DNA of 64,000 bases from Bimastos eiseni (GCA_959347315.1 OY365818.1:2031222-2095221), one strand, 5' to 3'; shown: positions 36,701 through 44,396, counted from the first letter of the stretch. Numbers and translations: made by a program. Notes: generated by a model not told the origin, from the letters alone.

Positions 36701-39700
36701 TACAGGGGCGCTTGATATGTATCATATATTTTTCATGAGTTATGTATAAAATATTTTCATGAGTTATTATGTCTGATATGTTAAAACATTTATCGGGCAC
36801 GTTCTGGGAACCCCAATAAGGGGTGTGATCGCAGCCATTTGAGCGACCTATTGAGATGCCTCTCAACATAGTTGGTAAACTTGACTTGTGTGGAGTTGTT
36901 CAGAGGAGGGTTATTTAATGGACAAAGAGACTGGGTGCTGTGGCTTCGTTACCTACTTGGCAATCCGACAATTGCTGTTATGTACCTGTTGGGTGGACTG
37001 TTAGTGTTCTTGTGCATCCACTTCTCACTAGGATTCGGTGTTCCTGACTAGTATGTGACTGTAACAATCAAACAGTGTGTTACAACGTTAGGTAACCAGT
37101 TTAACAAGTAAACAATGCTTTACAACGTGTGGTACGGTGGCCCATTGGTGTGTGGTATGGTGGCCCATTGGTGTGTGGTACGGTGGCTCATTGGTGTGCG
37201 GCGTGGTGGTCGATTGGATAGAGCTTTTGGCCCGCAGCGCTGACTGAGCTGGTTCGGTTCTTGTCCGAGGAGTCACTGTGTAGGGACCTTGAGCAAGTCC
37301 TTTGCGCACAATTGCTCTGCATTACAACTGCAGTTGCGCATTCGAGGCGTGTGTGCACTTCTGAGCTGGTTGTAGGAAGGTCAATATCAAATTTCAGTTA
37401 TTATGTAACCTGTTAAACAAGTAAACAATATGTTACAACGTACTTCCCGATTGTGTTGCTACAGATCAGTCTGGAGAAGTGCCGCTACTTCATCCTCGAT
37501 GAAGCCGACCGAATGCTCGACCTTGGTTTCAAGAACGAGATGGTGGAGCTGGCGAGAGCGTTCGGCATGCCCGCCGATCGCCAGACCCTCATGTTCAGCG
37601 CCACTTTCCCAGAGGAGATCCAGCATCTGGCTAAGGAGCTTCTCAGGGACTACATCTTCATCACCGTCGGTCGCGTCGGAGGCGCCAACTGGGACATCAA
37701 GCAGAACGTCTTCTTGGTCGGACAGAACGACAAACGAGACAAATTGGTCAGCATCCTCAATGAGACAGGTATGCAAATTTGTTTCTTAAGCTGATTTAAG
37801 TTTCTTTTGTTTTAGCAACCATGCTAAAGTAGACTTTTATTGTATTATAATAAAAAAGCCAGAGTGTATACTGATTGGATAGGTGCTCCACTAGTCCTCA
37901 AGAGTAAGGGCAGGTTTTGGGGCAGCGCACGAACGTGGCTGGACCTCTTTTATCCACTCCAAATTTTAATCCACTTTAGTTTTGAACCAGAGAACTTTGT
38001 TAGAAACGTCTAGAGCTGACACTGGGACATGCTTATCGATCGATTTTGATGTAGAGTTAGTTGTAGCACGTGCGACAACGTAGTTTGTTTCAGCTCTGTA
38101 AATTATGGTTAGGTCCTATCGAGTTGTCGGCTCAGAGTTTCTTACAATGTGTCCTTTGAATTACCTCACAGGAAACGAGCGGACGCTGATTTTCGTGGAG
38201 CAGAAGCGGCAGGCAGACTTCCTCGCCTCCTTCTTATCTCAGTCGAATTTCCCAACGACCAGTATACACGGGTAAGCTTTACATTTGTAATTTTACTGTA
38301 ATCTTTATTTAGTCTGACTTCTGTAGTGCCATCTGTTTAAAGCATTTATGTAGGGCCACTTCAAGGTGCCTGCTTTGGGGTGCCCCAGTCTAATTCCAGA
38401 CGACACAGTTCCACATTGTCAGTCCAGCCACTGAAACGGCAGGACACTGTCTTTCTGTGGTTGTACAGCAAAGTGTTTTAGCCATTGCCCCGATTATTCT
38501 GATTGTGCGGATTGGCGGATTGCTGTGGATTTGCTATATATGGCATACTTTGCAAAGCATTTGAGAAATAAAGGAGGGAAGCTAAATAAAAAGACCACAA
38601 TGCCTGTAAAGTAGAGTACTTTATTACAGAGTCTTTTTTAATAAACCCCACTAGCCAGTCATTTGGCCTGTACTTTGTCCTAAGATACAATTATATACAA
38701 TTTATATGATCTGTCATTTTCATTTACCTTGTCTTTCTTACCTTGCCTTTCTTACCTTGCCTGCTTGTGTGCTTTGCCGCTCTTACTCTAAAACCTTCGC
38801 ATACATTTTCGAAAACACTATTACCACTATGCCTTTCGTTCCCTGCTCTACCACCTGACCGTATGCTTATCTGTAGCTTCCTACACACTGTGTTGCGTCA
38901 GTAAATTTATATGGCGCCACGCGTTGTGCTGCACAAGCACAAGAGATCTAAAGAAAATGAGTCTGATGAAGGATTCCGGGAAGCTCCCCATCTAGATGCA
39001 ACTAGCGAGTCGTTGAAGGAAATGTGGCCAATAGAAGCATGATACCCACACCCTACCATATCTCACCATTTCAGTCATAGATGTTGGAACAGTCTTCAAT
39101 TATCCCATCAGATTGGCCGACTCTGTGAACTCTAAGCTCATGACTTGTCTCTAGAGCTTCTTCTGCACGTGTGTTGTTTGTTTGGTGCCCTTGTAATGGT
39201 GTGGCCGTGTTTTGGTGCCACGTAAATTGTCGTTATTTTTATGGCTTGTTGGTAGATTGTGAGGCACCATTCTTGTGGTATGGTCATTGCACCTCTCTGA
39301 AAAAACTGTCCTTATCGGCCGAGGGTTAAGCCGGGAGCGCCTCTGAGTGAAATCTTGAAGAGGCGATATAGGCCTATCTTGTGTTTTTGATTCATTACTA
39401 TTGTTGTTATGAGTCGCTTGCCTTGCTTAACTGTATGTTTCGTTATTTGTAACCAGCGATCGAGAGCAACGCGAGCGCGAGGAGGCGCTGCGTGACTTCA
39501 AGACGGCTCGAGCTCCAATACTCGTTGCGACATCTGTGGCTGCCCGAGGTTTGGACATAGCGAACGTGATGCATGTTGTGAACTACGACATGCCGAGCTC
39601 AATCGACGAGTACGTCCACAGGATCGGCCGGACGGGAAGATGCGGAAACCTCGGAAAGGCCACCAGCTTTTTCAATCCGGATTCGGACAACGATCTGGCC

Positions 39701-41313
39701 CGTCCGCTTGTCAAAGTCCTGGCCGACGTGAGTAACGTGGCTGCTAGGGGATCCAGACTTTAGGAATTGATGTTTTGGCTTTGTATTTGAGATTTGAATC
39801 TCCTTATGTCTTGCTGGTAATTGCTGTCTTAAGATTTTATATGTATGCCTTGCATGCATTTGCTGTCTTTCTGAGCTGATATGGCAAAATCTGTTAGCGT
39901 TTTGAGGTTTGCACCCTTGAGTCTTGTGTACAATTGCCGTCTGTTGGAGCTGATTTAATACGGTCAAATATTTTTTTAATGTTGTATTTGAGATTTTAAT
40001 TCTTGTGTCTTGCATGAAATTTATTGCTTTCTGAGCTCTATGAGTCCATGCATAAGCAATGTAATGTAATGGAGCACCTATATAGCGCCACTTAAGTTGG
40101 AGGTGCTCACGACTTGACACAAAGCTAAACAGACATATGGGAAGTCTTCAGGCGCTTCCAGAAGGCAGCAGGGAAGAGAGAGAACAGCTCCTTTCGAAGA
40201 GGAAGCGGGAAGCTGTCTTGATAAATGCGTACTTGACCAGTTTCGACCATGATGATGTTGAAGATCACTATATTCTGCAGCTCTGGTCCAATGTTACTCT
40301 AAGTAAATAAGTATATTTAGTTGTATGACCACCAAAGCTTTTGCGAGAACGGTCTCTGGATGAAAATCCTAATGGTTCTTGCGTTCTAAACAGGTTCTGA
40401 AGATAAACCTGTTTAAGACATTGATGAGATGGTTACCATTTGTGAAGGTGGAGGGCATTGTCAATTTACAGACTAGTATATGTATTTTGTATCGTATTGA
40501 TTTCCAGGCCCAGCAGCCGGTTCCTGCGTGGCTGGAAGAAATGTCAGAGGGTTCGTTGGGCGCTGGTGGCTTTACATCGGTTGGAGGTGGCTACGGTTCA
40601 AGAGACACCAGACGAGGACAGGTAGGTTTTGTCTGTCTCTAGACACTATAGTATATATGTAATTTATATAGCACCTCTTCACGTTAGCTATTGAGAAGTG
40701 TTACTTGTACAGCATTACTGCTAACAAATTACTACTTTTTCGTAACTAATGCTTTAACTGAAGAATAATAGTTCATTGATAATTCTTCGTGTGTAGCGTA
40801 GTGCAGGGAAAAAGGATTGTGTAATATTTTGCTATCCTTGAATAAGCCAGTTGCAGAAAAATAGTTTTAGGTTACTCATAATGGCTTATTTTGTAGCTAT
40901 TTGTGATTACTTTTAAAATTAAGTAGCAAGTACTGTCTGCATAACTATGTTCTTTCAGCTTTTGAGTATTGCTTGAAACTTTTACTGTGCATGGTCCTTA
41001 ATTTTGTTGTGGGTATCTGTTCCTCTACACAGGGGGAACTCTTCGTTCACTGTGTGTTAACTTCTATTAGACTTGGAATTTTCTGTTGGCCCTGCATTAT
41101 TTGTTTTGCCAGACGATCTCCTTGTAATCAAGGAAGTGTTTCAACTTCCTTGACTTGACGTTTCTTAGCAGTCGAGTATAAAAATATTGACGATAATGAG
41201 AGTTAAAATTGAACGATGTTATGTCGTTTCAGTTTGGAGGTGGTAAGGGCAACTTCGACGCCCCTGGAGGAGCGCCTTGCAAGGCTGTGGACGAGGAAGA
41301 GGAGTGGTCGTAA
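19615..41313 (+). CDS. vasa: Vasa / DDX4 ATP-dependent RNA helicase with eight CCHC zinc knuckles (complete, 27 coding exons)
   Basis: Joining 27 exons gives 2838 nt, 945 aa, with agreeing phases throughout. Residues 1-124 are a Gly/Ser/Phe-rich start with FG pairs. Two CCHC knuckles follow (first at C128, C131, H136, C141), then a second FG-rich block ([12 protein letters not shown]), then six more knuckles joined by glycine linkers. From about 459 comes the DEAD-box core: Q motif, AQTGSGKT (554-561), PTREL, TPGR, DEAD (668-671), SAT (701-703), [10 protein letters not shown] and HRIGRTGR (845-852). The end is EEEEWS, like the acidic Trp-containing tail of Vasa. [10 protein letters not shown] and VPAWLEEM point to Vasa rather than its sister DDX3/PL10. 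The protein unwinds RNA in germ granules and is a germ-line marker. All exons are intact. A GC-AG intron follows exon 5. Confidence 0.97.
20290..20350 (-). mobile_element. tRNA-like SINE head (tRNA-Asp-like)
   Basis: The minus strand reads GTGCTGGTTAGCATGC, then an anticodon-like loop CTGTCAA on a 4-bp stem (anticodon GTC), then GGGGGTTCAAATCCCC as T-arm and B box. The acceptor stem is not intact, so it is a tRNA-derived repeat rather than a gene. Confidence 0.5.
20355..20575 (-). mobile_element. tRNA-derived SINE
   Basis: On the minus strand it starts with GTGGCTGATTGGTTAGAG (A box) and GGGCTCGATCTTC (B box). The shared body follows: CACTGTGTAGGGACC, TTGAGCAA-type text, and ATTGCTCTGCATTACAACTG-like text. 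It lies in vasa intron 1 and matches the copy at 37200. Confidence 0.75.
20641..20713 (+). CDS. vasa: vasa exon 2
   Basis: Acceptor TTCTTTTAG, donor TATG|GTAAGA. Encodes [17 protein letters not shown] and a Gly/Arg segment. Ends in phase 1, the phase shared by most later N-terminal exons. Confidence 0.8.
21623..21941. mobile_element. hAT-type MITE
   Basis: Starts CAGTGGTCTTCAAC and ends GTTTGAGGACTGCTG, whose reverse complement is CAGCAGTCCTCAAAC, a hAT-style terminal inverted repeat. It is flanked by CTGTAAGT and CTGTGTGT, a 6-of-8 match to an 8-bp target duplication. It is 319 bp with no transposase and lies in vasa intron 2. Confidence 0.75.
22000..22165 (+). mobile_element. tRNA-derived SINE (partial)
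   Basis: CACGGTGGCCATCTGAG and GGGGGTTCAGTCCTACC correspond to A and B boxes. GTGTAGGGATCTTGAGCAA matches the common SINE body. It sits directly before a hAT MITE in vasa intron 2. Confidence 0.6.
22168..22634. mobile_element. hAT-type MITE
   Basis: Begins CAATGTTGCCTCTAAG and ends in the reverse complement of CAATGTTCCCTTTAA, with 13 of 15 terminal bases matching. It is about 467 bp, non-coding, and lies just upstream of vasa exon 3. The possible target duplication is weak (5 of 8). Confidence 0.65.
22779..22841 (+). CDS. vasa: vasa exon 3 (FG-rich)
   Basis: Acceptor GTATTAAG, donor AATG|GTAGGA, phases 1 and 1, 63 nt. Encodes [21 protein letters not shown], the same FG style as exons 10 and 12, whose DNA it resembles. 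The acceptor has a modest pyrimidine tract. Confidence 0.7.
23455..23496. repeat. (ATTC)n microsatellite
   Basis: Ten CATT/ATTC tetramers that adjoin the 3' end of the LINE tail at 23497-23700. They are probably the terminal microsatellite of that element. Confidence 0.85.
23497..23700 (-). mobile_element. non-LTR retrotransposon 3' end (5'-truncated)
   Basis: The minus strand ends in the shared tail (GGTCGAGAGCACTCC...AGTAGCCTTGAAGGGCACTATATAAAATT) after a fragment resembling the reverse-transcriptase C-terminus. It lies in vasa intron 3. Confidence 0.7.
24128..24475 (+). repeat. unnamed dispersed repeat family, copy A
   Basis: About 350 bp matching 49580-49937 in opposite orientation at roughly three quarters identity. 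Shared blocks include GATGGCGCAATCGATC, GCATTGTCATGCAAGCG, GTGTGCAAAATTTCA and ATGCAAGCCAAGTTAA. No terminal repeats or coding capacity are visible. It lies in vasa intron 3. Confidence 0.75.
24595..24628 (+). CDS. vasa: vasa exon 4 (34-nt micro-exon)
   Basis: Acceptor CCATTTGTAG, donor TTTGG|GTAAAA. Encodes [11 protein letters not shown] and enters in phase 1, leaves in phase 2. It joins to AKS to recreate the SSFGAKS motif found again in exon 12. Confidence 0.8.
25010..25200 (-). mobile_element. tRNA-derived SINE (degenerate)
   Basis: The minus strand has TAGCTGACTGGTTGGAGTGCTG as an A-box-like start. It also has GTGTAAGGGCCATGAGCAAGGCC, the common SINE body. It lies in vasa intron 4. Confidence 0.55.
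25366..25421 (+). CDS. vasa: vasa exon 5 (Gly-rich, GC donor)
   Basis: Acceptor TTAATTAG. The exon encodes [18 protein letters not shown] and ends at AGAG|GCAAGT, a canonical GC-AG donor. This is the only way to keep the phase-1 register into exon 6. Confidence 0.8.
25640..25760 (-). mobile_element. tRNA-derived SINE fragment
   Basis: The minus strand carries AGCCGACTGGTTAAGAGTGCTGTACTACAG, similar to the head of the 25010-25200 copy. The rest is decayed. Confidence 0.4.
25883..25915 (+). CDS. vasa: vasa exon 6 (RGG-type)
   Basis: A 33-nt symmetrical phase-1 exon between TTTACAG and GGAG|GTATAT. Encodes [11 protein letters not shown], an RG-rich segment typical of Vasa N-termini. Confidence 0.8.
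26437..26487 (+). CDS. vasa: vasa exon 7 (RGG-type)
   Basis: Acceptor TTTGGCACAG, donor AGAT|GTAAGA. Encodes [17 protein letters not shown] and leaves one base that joins the first zinc-knuckle exon. Confidence 0.85.
27199..27297 (+). CDS. vasa: vasa exon 8 (zinc knuckle 1)
   Basis: Encodes [14 protein letters not shown], a full CX2CX4HX4C knuckle that binds zinc and single-stranded RNA, plus a glycine-rich linker. Acceptor GTCTTGCAG, donor AGAG|GTACGG, symmetrical phase 1. Confidence 0.95.
27480..27598 (+). mobile_element. non-LTR retrotransposon 3' end (short)
   Basis: Ends with ATAGGTGCTATATAAAAAGTTCTGAATGAA, matching the tail of the LINE copies elsewhere. The upstream part is too decayed to read. 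It lies in vasa intron 8. Confidence 0.45.
27675..27880. mobile_element. hAT-type MITE fragment (GGTACCCG family)
   Basis: Shares GTCTGTCAAAAATTTTGAAATCA, GGTACCC, GCGCATTTTTGCAGAATGTC and ATTGCCCGGGCAG with the complete element at 30557-30938. The right terminus is not found. Confidence 0.5.
27972..28046 (+). CDS. vasa: vasa exon 9 (zinc knuckle 2)
   Basis: Encodes [14 protein letters not shown] followed by PEGDSRSR. It is the most divergent of the eight knuckles (Lys-Gln where others have Gly-Glu). Acceptor AATCTGTAG, donor CGAG|GTAACG, symmetrical phase 1. Confidence 0.95.
28355..28417 (+). CDS. vasa: vasa exon 10 (FG-type)
   Basis: Encodes [20 protein letters not shown], symmetrical phase 1, between TGTTTTCAG and GCCG|GTACGT. 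Its DNA is similar to exon 12 and exon 3, suggesting duplication of an FG exon. Confidence 0.85.
29147..29179 (+). CDS. vasa: vasa exon 11 (acidic)
   Basis: A 33-nt symmetrical phase-1 exon encoding [11 protein letters not shown]. The acidic Trp motif echoes the start (EDWD) and the end (EEEEW) of the protein. Confidence 0.8.
29522..29630 (+). CDS. vasa: vasa exon 12 (FG repeats)
   Basis: Encodes [20 protein letters not shown], then [16 protein letters not shown]. Acceptor TTTTCTCAG, donor CCAA|GTGAGA, phase 1 in and 2 out. The FG repeats resemble those of nematode GLH proteins. Confidence 0.9.
29636..29818 (-). mobile_element. non-LTR retrotransposon 3' end (5'-truncated)
   Basis: Nearly the same tail as at 23497-23700 (GCACCCCTTCAAGGCTACTGCTCAGGAGCGCTCTCGACC read on plus). 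It sits directly after the donor of vasa exon 12. Confidence 0.65.
30227..30300 (+). CDS. vasa: vasa exon 13 (RGG-type)
   Basis: Acceptor GGTTGTTGCAG. Encodes [20 protein letters not shown], then GDKK, and ends at AAGG|GTAAGT in phase 1. It separates the first knuckle pair from the six-knuckle array. Confidence 0.9.
30557..30938. mobile_element. hAT-type MITE with 8-bp target duplication
   Basis: Starts TAAGGCTGTCAA and ends TTGACAGACTTA (11 of 12 terminal bases complementary). It is flanked on both sides by AAGGAGGG, a perfect 8-bp target site duplication. Internally GGGTACCCG palindromes lie near both ends, and a segment of about 118 bp (CAGCCAATATGACCAA, CTGGCATATGTTCAGGTAAAATCG) is duplicated. 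No coding capacity. It lies in vasa intron 13. Confidence 0.85.
31245..31334 (+). CDS. vasa: vasa exon 14 (zinc knuckle 3)
   Basis: Encodes [14 protein letters not shown], then [15 protein letters not shown]. Acceptor GTGGCTGTAG, donor AGTG|GTAAGA. First of six consecutive single-knuckle exons, all symmetrical phase 1. Confidence 0.95.
31856..31960 (+). CDS. vasa: vasa exon 15 (zinc knuckle 4)
   Basis: Encodes [14 protein letters not shown], then PNGDASGGG and a long Gly/Ser linker. Acceptor GTTTGCAG, donor AGAG|GTGAGA. Confidence 0.95.
32186..32284 (+). CDS. vasa: vasa exon 16 (zinc knuckle 5)
   Basis: Encodes [14 protein letters not shown], then [10 protein letters not shown]. The donor is GTTTGT, a weak site. 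The exon is nearly identical in protein to exon 17. Confidence 0.95.
32330..32510 (+). mobile_element. non-LTR retrotransposon 3' end (reverse transcriptase C-terminus)
   Basis: Translates as [20 protein letters not shown], then [11 protein letters not shown], the standard end of non-LTR reverse transcriptase ORFs. The tail GAAGGGGCGCCATATTAAGTTTCATTGATTG follows. It has inserted between zinc-knuckle exons 16 and 17. Confidence 0.8.
32720..32806 (+). CDS. vasa: vasa exon 17 (zinc knuckle 6)
   Basis: Encodes [14 protein letters not shown], then [14 protein letters not shown]. The donor AAAG|GTTGGA is far from consensus, but frame and neighbours leave no better choice. Confidence 0.9.
32922..33017 (+). 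CDS. vasa: vasa exon 18 (zinc knuckle 7)
   Basis: Encodes [14 protein letters not shown], then [17 protein letters not shown]. It lies only 115 bp after exon 17. Acceptor GTGGTTGCAG, donor AAAG|GTGAGG. Confidence 0.95.
33487..33558 (+). CDS. vasa: vasa exon 19 (zinc knuckle 8)
   Basis: Encodes [14 protein letters not shown] followed by TNPASTTNE with no glycine linker, so it closes the knuckle array before the helicase core. Acceptor ATTGTAG, donor GAAG|GTTTGT. Confidence 0.95.
33715..33770. repeat. AT-rich microsatellite
   Basis: Interrupted TA repeats in vasa intron 19. Confidence 0.9.
34010..34065 (+). mobile_element. LINE 3' tail fragment
   Basis: GGGAGTGCCTCTGAGTAGATTTCTT matches the tail of the copy at 46880-47062. 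Only this part remains. Confidence 0.4.
34384..34540 (+). CDS. vasa: vasa exon 20 (start of helicase core)
   Basis: Acceptor TTTTGCGTTAG keeps the frame (Ala-Gly-Val-Lys), whereas the nearer TTAAG would shift it. Encodes [11 protein letters not shown] and [15 protein letters not shown], the conserved segment before the Q motif in Vasa. Donor CGAG|GTAATT. Confidence 0.92.
34930..35060 (-). mobile_element. SINE fragment
   Basis: AGTACAATACAACTGAAATTTGATACTGCCTTTCTTACAA resembles the tail of the tRNA-derived SINEs at 20355 and 37200. The head is missing. Confidence 0.35.
35258..35408 (+). CDS. vasa: vasa exon 21 (Q motif and Walker A)
   Basis: Encodes [20 protein letters not shown] and [10 protein letters not shown], which together bind ATP. 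Acceptor GACTTCAG, donor ACG|GTACGG, phase 2 in and 0 out. Confidence 0.97.
36029..36313 (+). CDS. vasa: vasa exon 22 (motifs Ia and Ib)
   Basis: Encodes [15 protein letters not shown] (Ia), the GG motif (LYGGVSV) and TPGRLLD (Ib), which contact RNA. Acceptor TTTTACAG, donor AAG|GTGAGA, phase 0. Confidence 0.97.
37125..37200. repeat. tandem duplication of a SINE head
   Basis: Three copies of a 23-24 bp unit, GGTGTGTGGTACGGTGGCCCATT, lead straight into the SINE start GTGTGCGGCGTGGTGGTCGATT. The unit itself resembles the A-box region of that SINE. Confidence 0.7.
37196..37405 (+). mobile_element. tRNA-derived SINE
   Basis: GTGGTGGTCGATTGGATAGAG (A box) and GAGCTGGTTCGGTTCTTGTCC (B box) head a body with CACTGTGTAGGGACCTTGAG, ATTGCTCTGCATTACAACTG and a 3' region rich in TCAAATTTCAGTT. 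It matches 20355-20575 in the opposite orientation. It lies in vasa intron 22. Confidence 0.8.
37465..37768 (+). CDS. vasa: vasa exon 23 (DEAD and SAT motifs)
   Basis: Encodes [10 protein letters not shown] (Walker B), MFSATFPEE (motif III) and [13 protein letters not shown], the latter close to the usual Vasa linker. Acceptor TTGCTACAG, donor ACAG|GTATGC, phase 0 in and 1 out. Confidence 0.97.
38172..38271 (+). CDS. vasa: vasa exon 24 (motif IV)
   Basis: Encodes [20 protein letters not shown] and PTTSIHG, the start of the second RecA-like domain. Donor CACGG|GTAAGC, phase 2 out. Confidence 0.96.
38335..38470 (-). mobile_element. LINE 3' end fragment
   Basis: The plus strand reads GCATTTATGTAGGGCCACTTCAAGGTGCCTGCTTTGGGGTGCCCC, the reversed tail of the family seen at 29636. 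It lies in vasa intron 24. Confidence 0.45.
38900..39060 (-). mobile_element. LINE/SINE 3' end fragment
   Basis: AAATTTATATGGCGCCACGCG...AGCACAAGAGATCTAAAG looks like another reversed tail with some upstream sequence. It is decayed. Confidence 0.4.
39285..39380 (+). mobile_element. LINE 3' end fragment
   Basis: Contains GGGAGCGCCTCTGAGTGAAATCTTGAAGAGGCGATATAGGCC after a short reverse-transcriptase-like stretch (CTGAAAAAACTG). It lies just before vasa exon 25. Confidence 0.55.
39457..39727 (+). CDS. vasa: vasa exon 25 (motifs V and VI)
   Basis: Encodes [46 protein letters not shown] and [18 protein letters not shown]. The Ser in TSVAARG separates Vasa from DDX3-type helicases (usually TAVAARG). 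Acceptor GTAACCAG, donor GAC|GTGAGT. Confidence 0.97.
40063..40215 (-). mobile_element. LINE 3' end fragment
   Basis: GGAGCACCTATATAGCGCCACTTAAGTTGGAGGTGCTC is the reversed tail, followed by sequence resembling the copy at 52800-52985. It lies in vasa intron 25. Confidence 0.5.
40508..40621 (+). CDS. vasa: vasa exon 26
   Basis: Encodes [18 protein letters not shown] and a Gly/Arg-rich stretch. [10 protein letters not shown] is the usual Vasa C-terminal helix. Acceptor GATTTCCAG, donor CAG|GTAGGT. Confidence 0.95.
40655..40720 (-). mobile_element. LINE 3' tail fragment (short)
   Basis: TTTATATAGCACCTCTTCACGTTAGCTATTGAGAAGTG is the reversed tail only. Confidence 0.4.
41233..41313 (+). CDS. 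vasa: vasa exon 27 (C-terminus)
   Basis: Acceptor GTCGTTTCAG. Encodes [20 protein letters not shown], then EEEEWS and stop TAA at 41311. The acidic Trp-ending tail is a Vasa hallmark. Confidence 0.95.
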   Translation, partial: FGGGKGNFDAPGGAPCKAVDEEEEWS

Positions 41314-42722
41314 GTGCTCGACTGCCGCCCTATCTGGGAACGAGCGATCGCGTCCAGCGACGATGGTGAACTGAACTTTAGGAAGTTAATTTTGATTAAG
41401 GGTTTGGTTTTCTGTGATGATGGTGGCTTCAGCCATTTGTGCATTTTGGGGACGTCGATGATTACTGCTGCTTGCAGTTTGCTGTTTCGTTTCGAATTTT
41501 TACGTTTCGTTGTCAGGAGTTTCGAGGATGTGGCCGCATTCCCGCAGAGTAGAAAGAAGTTTCGAAAATCCAGCTCTGGGTTAAGACATTACAAGGCAGA
41601 ATTTTCGTTGGCAGAGATTTTGTCTTCTGTCCAGTCAGTTTGTGTTGATGGAAAGAGAGAGAGAGGACTGTTTTTTTGTGCTCTGACAAGAGTCTGTGTA
41701 ATTTCATATCTGCAGTTTATTAATAGTTGAGAAATTTGTTGCTGTGCTTTGTTGAAATTGTGAGAAACCGATGTTAGAATGACGTAAACAAATTTCTGTT
41801 GAGGAGTGCTATGTATGCGGGCTAAATTGATTCGTTGTACGACGATACTAGCGTGCAATTTCTGAGTTTGCAGTTTGTTCTAAGTTTTATTCAAAATTGA
41901 ACTTTGCTGAGTATAGGTTACTTAAGAATATGACCTCCAAATTTCCATTTTGATCTTTTTGGACTGCAAATATGTTGTGCATTTTTTGTGTCTGAGTGTT
42001 GGATTACAGTTAAAACTGCTGGAATTGATTGGGAATTTGTTAGGTGAAGGAAATTTTTGGCAAGTTTAAGGCCGCTCTCTGATTTTGTTTACATAGTACT
42101 CCTCAGCTTCTATATATCAACAGAGTCCTTGTTGATATTACTTTTTAAAAAACCTGGATAAGGTATATCCGAGTAATTCGTGTTGTGTTTCGGCATTCAA
42201 ATTTTGCAACATCTATGCTTTGACTGATAAAATATTGTCAAGCTGTTTGTGATATTTTATAAAAGTTATCCGGTCTATACTTCATTCTTCTAGTTGCAAA
42301 TTAAGCACGTGTATTTCGACATCTCCCTAGTGAGAGGAGTTGTATGTCAAAGACGAGTCTTGAGCCATGACTTTAATGTCTTGGCTACTTAGTTCGTAGA
42401 GTCATAAGATGTGTGAGTTGTGGTATGTTGCCTAATTAGGGTCAGAAACTTCTTTCTTTGCTTAGTCTTTTGTGCAAATCAAAGTTTGATAAATTTTCTA
42501 AAATGATGCCATGGTGGAGTCCTGCATCAGAAAGCCATAGTAATCATTTAAAACTAATGCTACTACATGTGTCGTTTGCAATCAGTATTTCAGCAGGACC
42601 CGATATCTTATGACAAATCAATTTCCTAGATTGGCGATTTGAAGGGGTCTCCACGAGCCATGATTGTCGCTGCTGCCCTTGGCCTATGAACCGTGTTTTT
42701 AAAACGCGATTGCCAGAATAAA
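41314..42722 (+). other. vasa: putative vasa 3' UTR
   Basis: AT/GT-rich sequence without exons. The clearest polyadenylation signal is AATAAA at 42717-42722, about 1.4 kb after the stop. Earlier cleavage sites are possible. Confidence 0.4.
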
Positions 42723-43885
42723 TGTACAAAACTATAGAACACCGTTCTTAACCTGCCAGAAAAAACCCGTTAAGCTTTGAGAATTGACTTTGTAACGGCG
42801 TAGTACAGAACAGTACAGCTGTTAGATGTGTTGTTACTCTGCAATCTTGGCTGAATTTGATTTTGATGCAAGTATTGGTGCGATCGTTATCCCTGTTTTT
42901 TTGTTGGTCAGCTGTGTATAAAAAGTCGTTTGGCCTTCGGTTGTTGCTTTGTCATTTGCTCGTTCTGTGTTCCATGTTCTGTTCTGCATTTGGTTCGTCC
43001 TTCGATTGACCAAAAATTGGAGGAAAGTCGTTTATTGAATTCTTTTGACGGAAAAACGCAAGGTCACAATTGAGAGTCAGCTTGTATAGATTAACGAGGT
43101 TTGGATTTATATCACAGTAAATGTTTGTGGCGATTTGCATCGACATTTTCAAGAGGTGGTCATTTCTTTCTCTAAATTGTTGCCCAACTTGGACTGCAAG
43201 GCATACTTGATACAATGCTGAGGTCTAGAAGCAACCTCTGTATGAAGTTGCAATTCCAGATTACATCTGATATGAATCTTATGACGCAGAAAACTATCTG
43301 CCACCAAAACAGAAGGATAATGAAGTCGCAATGTGTCCACTAATCATTGATGGTCTATTCTGATACATTGCGGGCGATGTCTGTGGTCGGGTACTTGGCA
43401 AAATTACATTGAAAAATTCATCTAAATGCCACTCCATTTAAAAATTTTTTGGTTCAACACATTTTATTTATCTTGCAAGTTTTTTTATTGCATGAGCTAA
43501 AAAAAAGCGACTGATTTGTCCTGCAAAAATCTGACATAATCTAGGTCAATGACCCAGTTTTAGTCTACTTCATATCCCTTTCATTCTAGTCCCAGCTGTC
43601 ACTCATAGGCACCAACTCCACGCAAAATTCACCCCAGTAGTCCTCTAGGTTCTGGGGCAAGGATATAATTTTGAGCTAGTACTTTTGGGATATGCTAGTT
43701 ATTTCCCATTGCACTATAATGAAATTCCCAAGGAGAGGGTGAGAGGAAAATTGACGAAAGGGAGAAAATATAGGGCAAAGTGGTAGCCGACTAACGTAGT
43801 CTGATAATACAGCTCTCTGTATTTAAAAGAAATTTTGACCTGAAAACCAAGTGAATGAGTCAAATTCGGTGCTCGGAGCAACTAG
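42723..43885. other. intergenic spacer between vasa and TMEM232 3' ends
   Basis: No exon, RNA gene or clear repeat found. The two genes converge here. Confidence 0.5.
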
Positions 43886-43888
43886 ACA

Positions 43889-43894
43889 TTTATT
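43889..43894 (-). terminator. putative TMEM232 polyadenylation signal
   Basis: AATAAA on the minus strand about 410 nt after the stop codon of TMEM232. It was chosen for position and exact hexamer only. Confidence 0.35.
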
Positions 43895-44300
43895 GGCTAA
43901 GAATTTCCAGAATAAAAAACATATCAAAACCAATCAAAAACAATCATGCACAACATCACTGATATAAACAAATTTTCTGAAAGTCATGTGCAAAATGCAT
44001 GCACCAAACACTCATTCAACAGTTAATAATATCAAAAGAATTTTAGGAAAACCGTTCATAATTCACTAATTCAAAATCGTGTTACTTTACTAAATCCCAG
44101 TCTGGAAGACAATTCTATAAGAAAGACGAATGTTTCTTTAATTGGTAGAGTTATCGATAATAATAATAAAGTTAGTGATCTGAGCTGTCTAATTACAGAT
44201 ATGATTAATAACTAAAAACGGCAAATATGAAAGACAGTTAAGAATTGTTCTCTATTGCCATGGTATGAGCCTAGATCAGCTTGTTCCTTAAGCTGTTCTT

Positions 44301-44396
44301 TTAGTTCTTTTCCCTTGTACTTTTTCCTTTCTCGTCAATTTCTTTGAGCTTTGCTGCTTGTTCTTCGGTCGCTTGCCGTTCGAGATCTTTTCGCCA
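44301..44396 (-). CDS. TMEM232: TMEM232 exon 13 (C-terminus)
   Basis: Acceptor CTTTTAG, then WRKDLERQATEEQAAKLKEI, DEKGKSTREKN and stop TAA. It is a charged coiled-coil-like tail as in the family, shorter than the mammalian one. Confidence 0.85.
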   Translation of the reverse strand, partial: WRKDLERQATEEQAAKLKEIDEKGKSTREKN

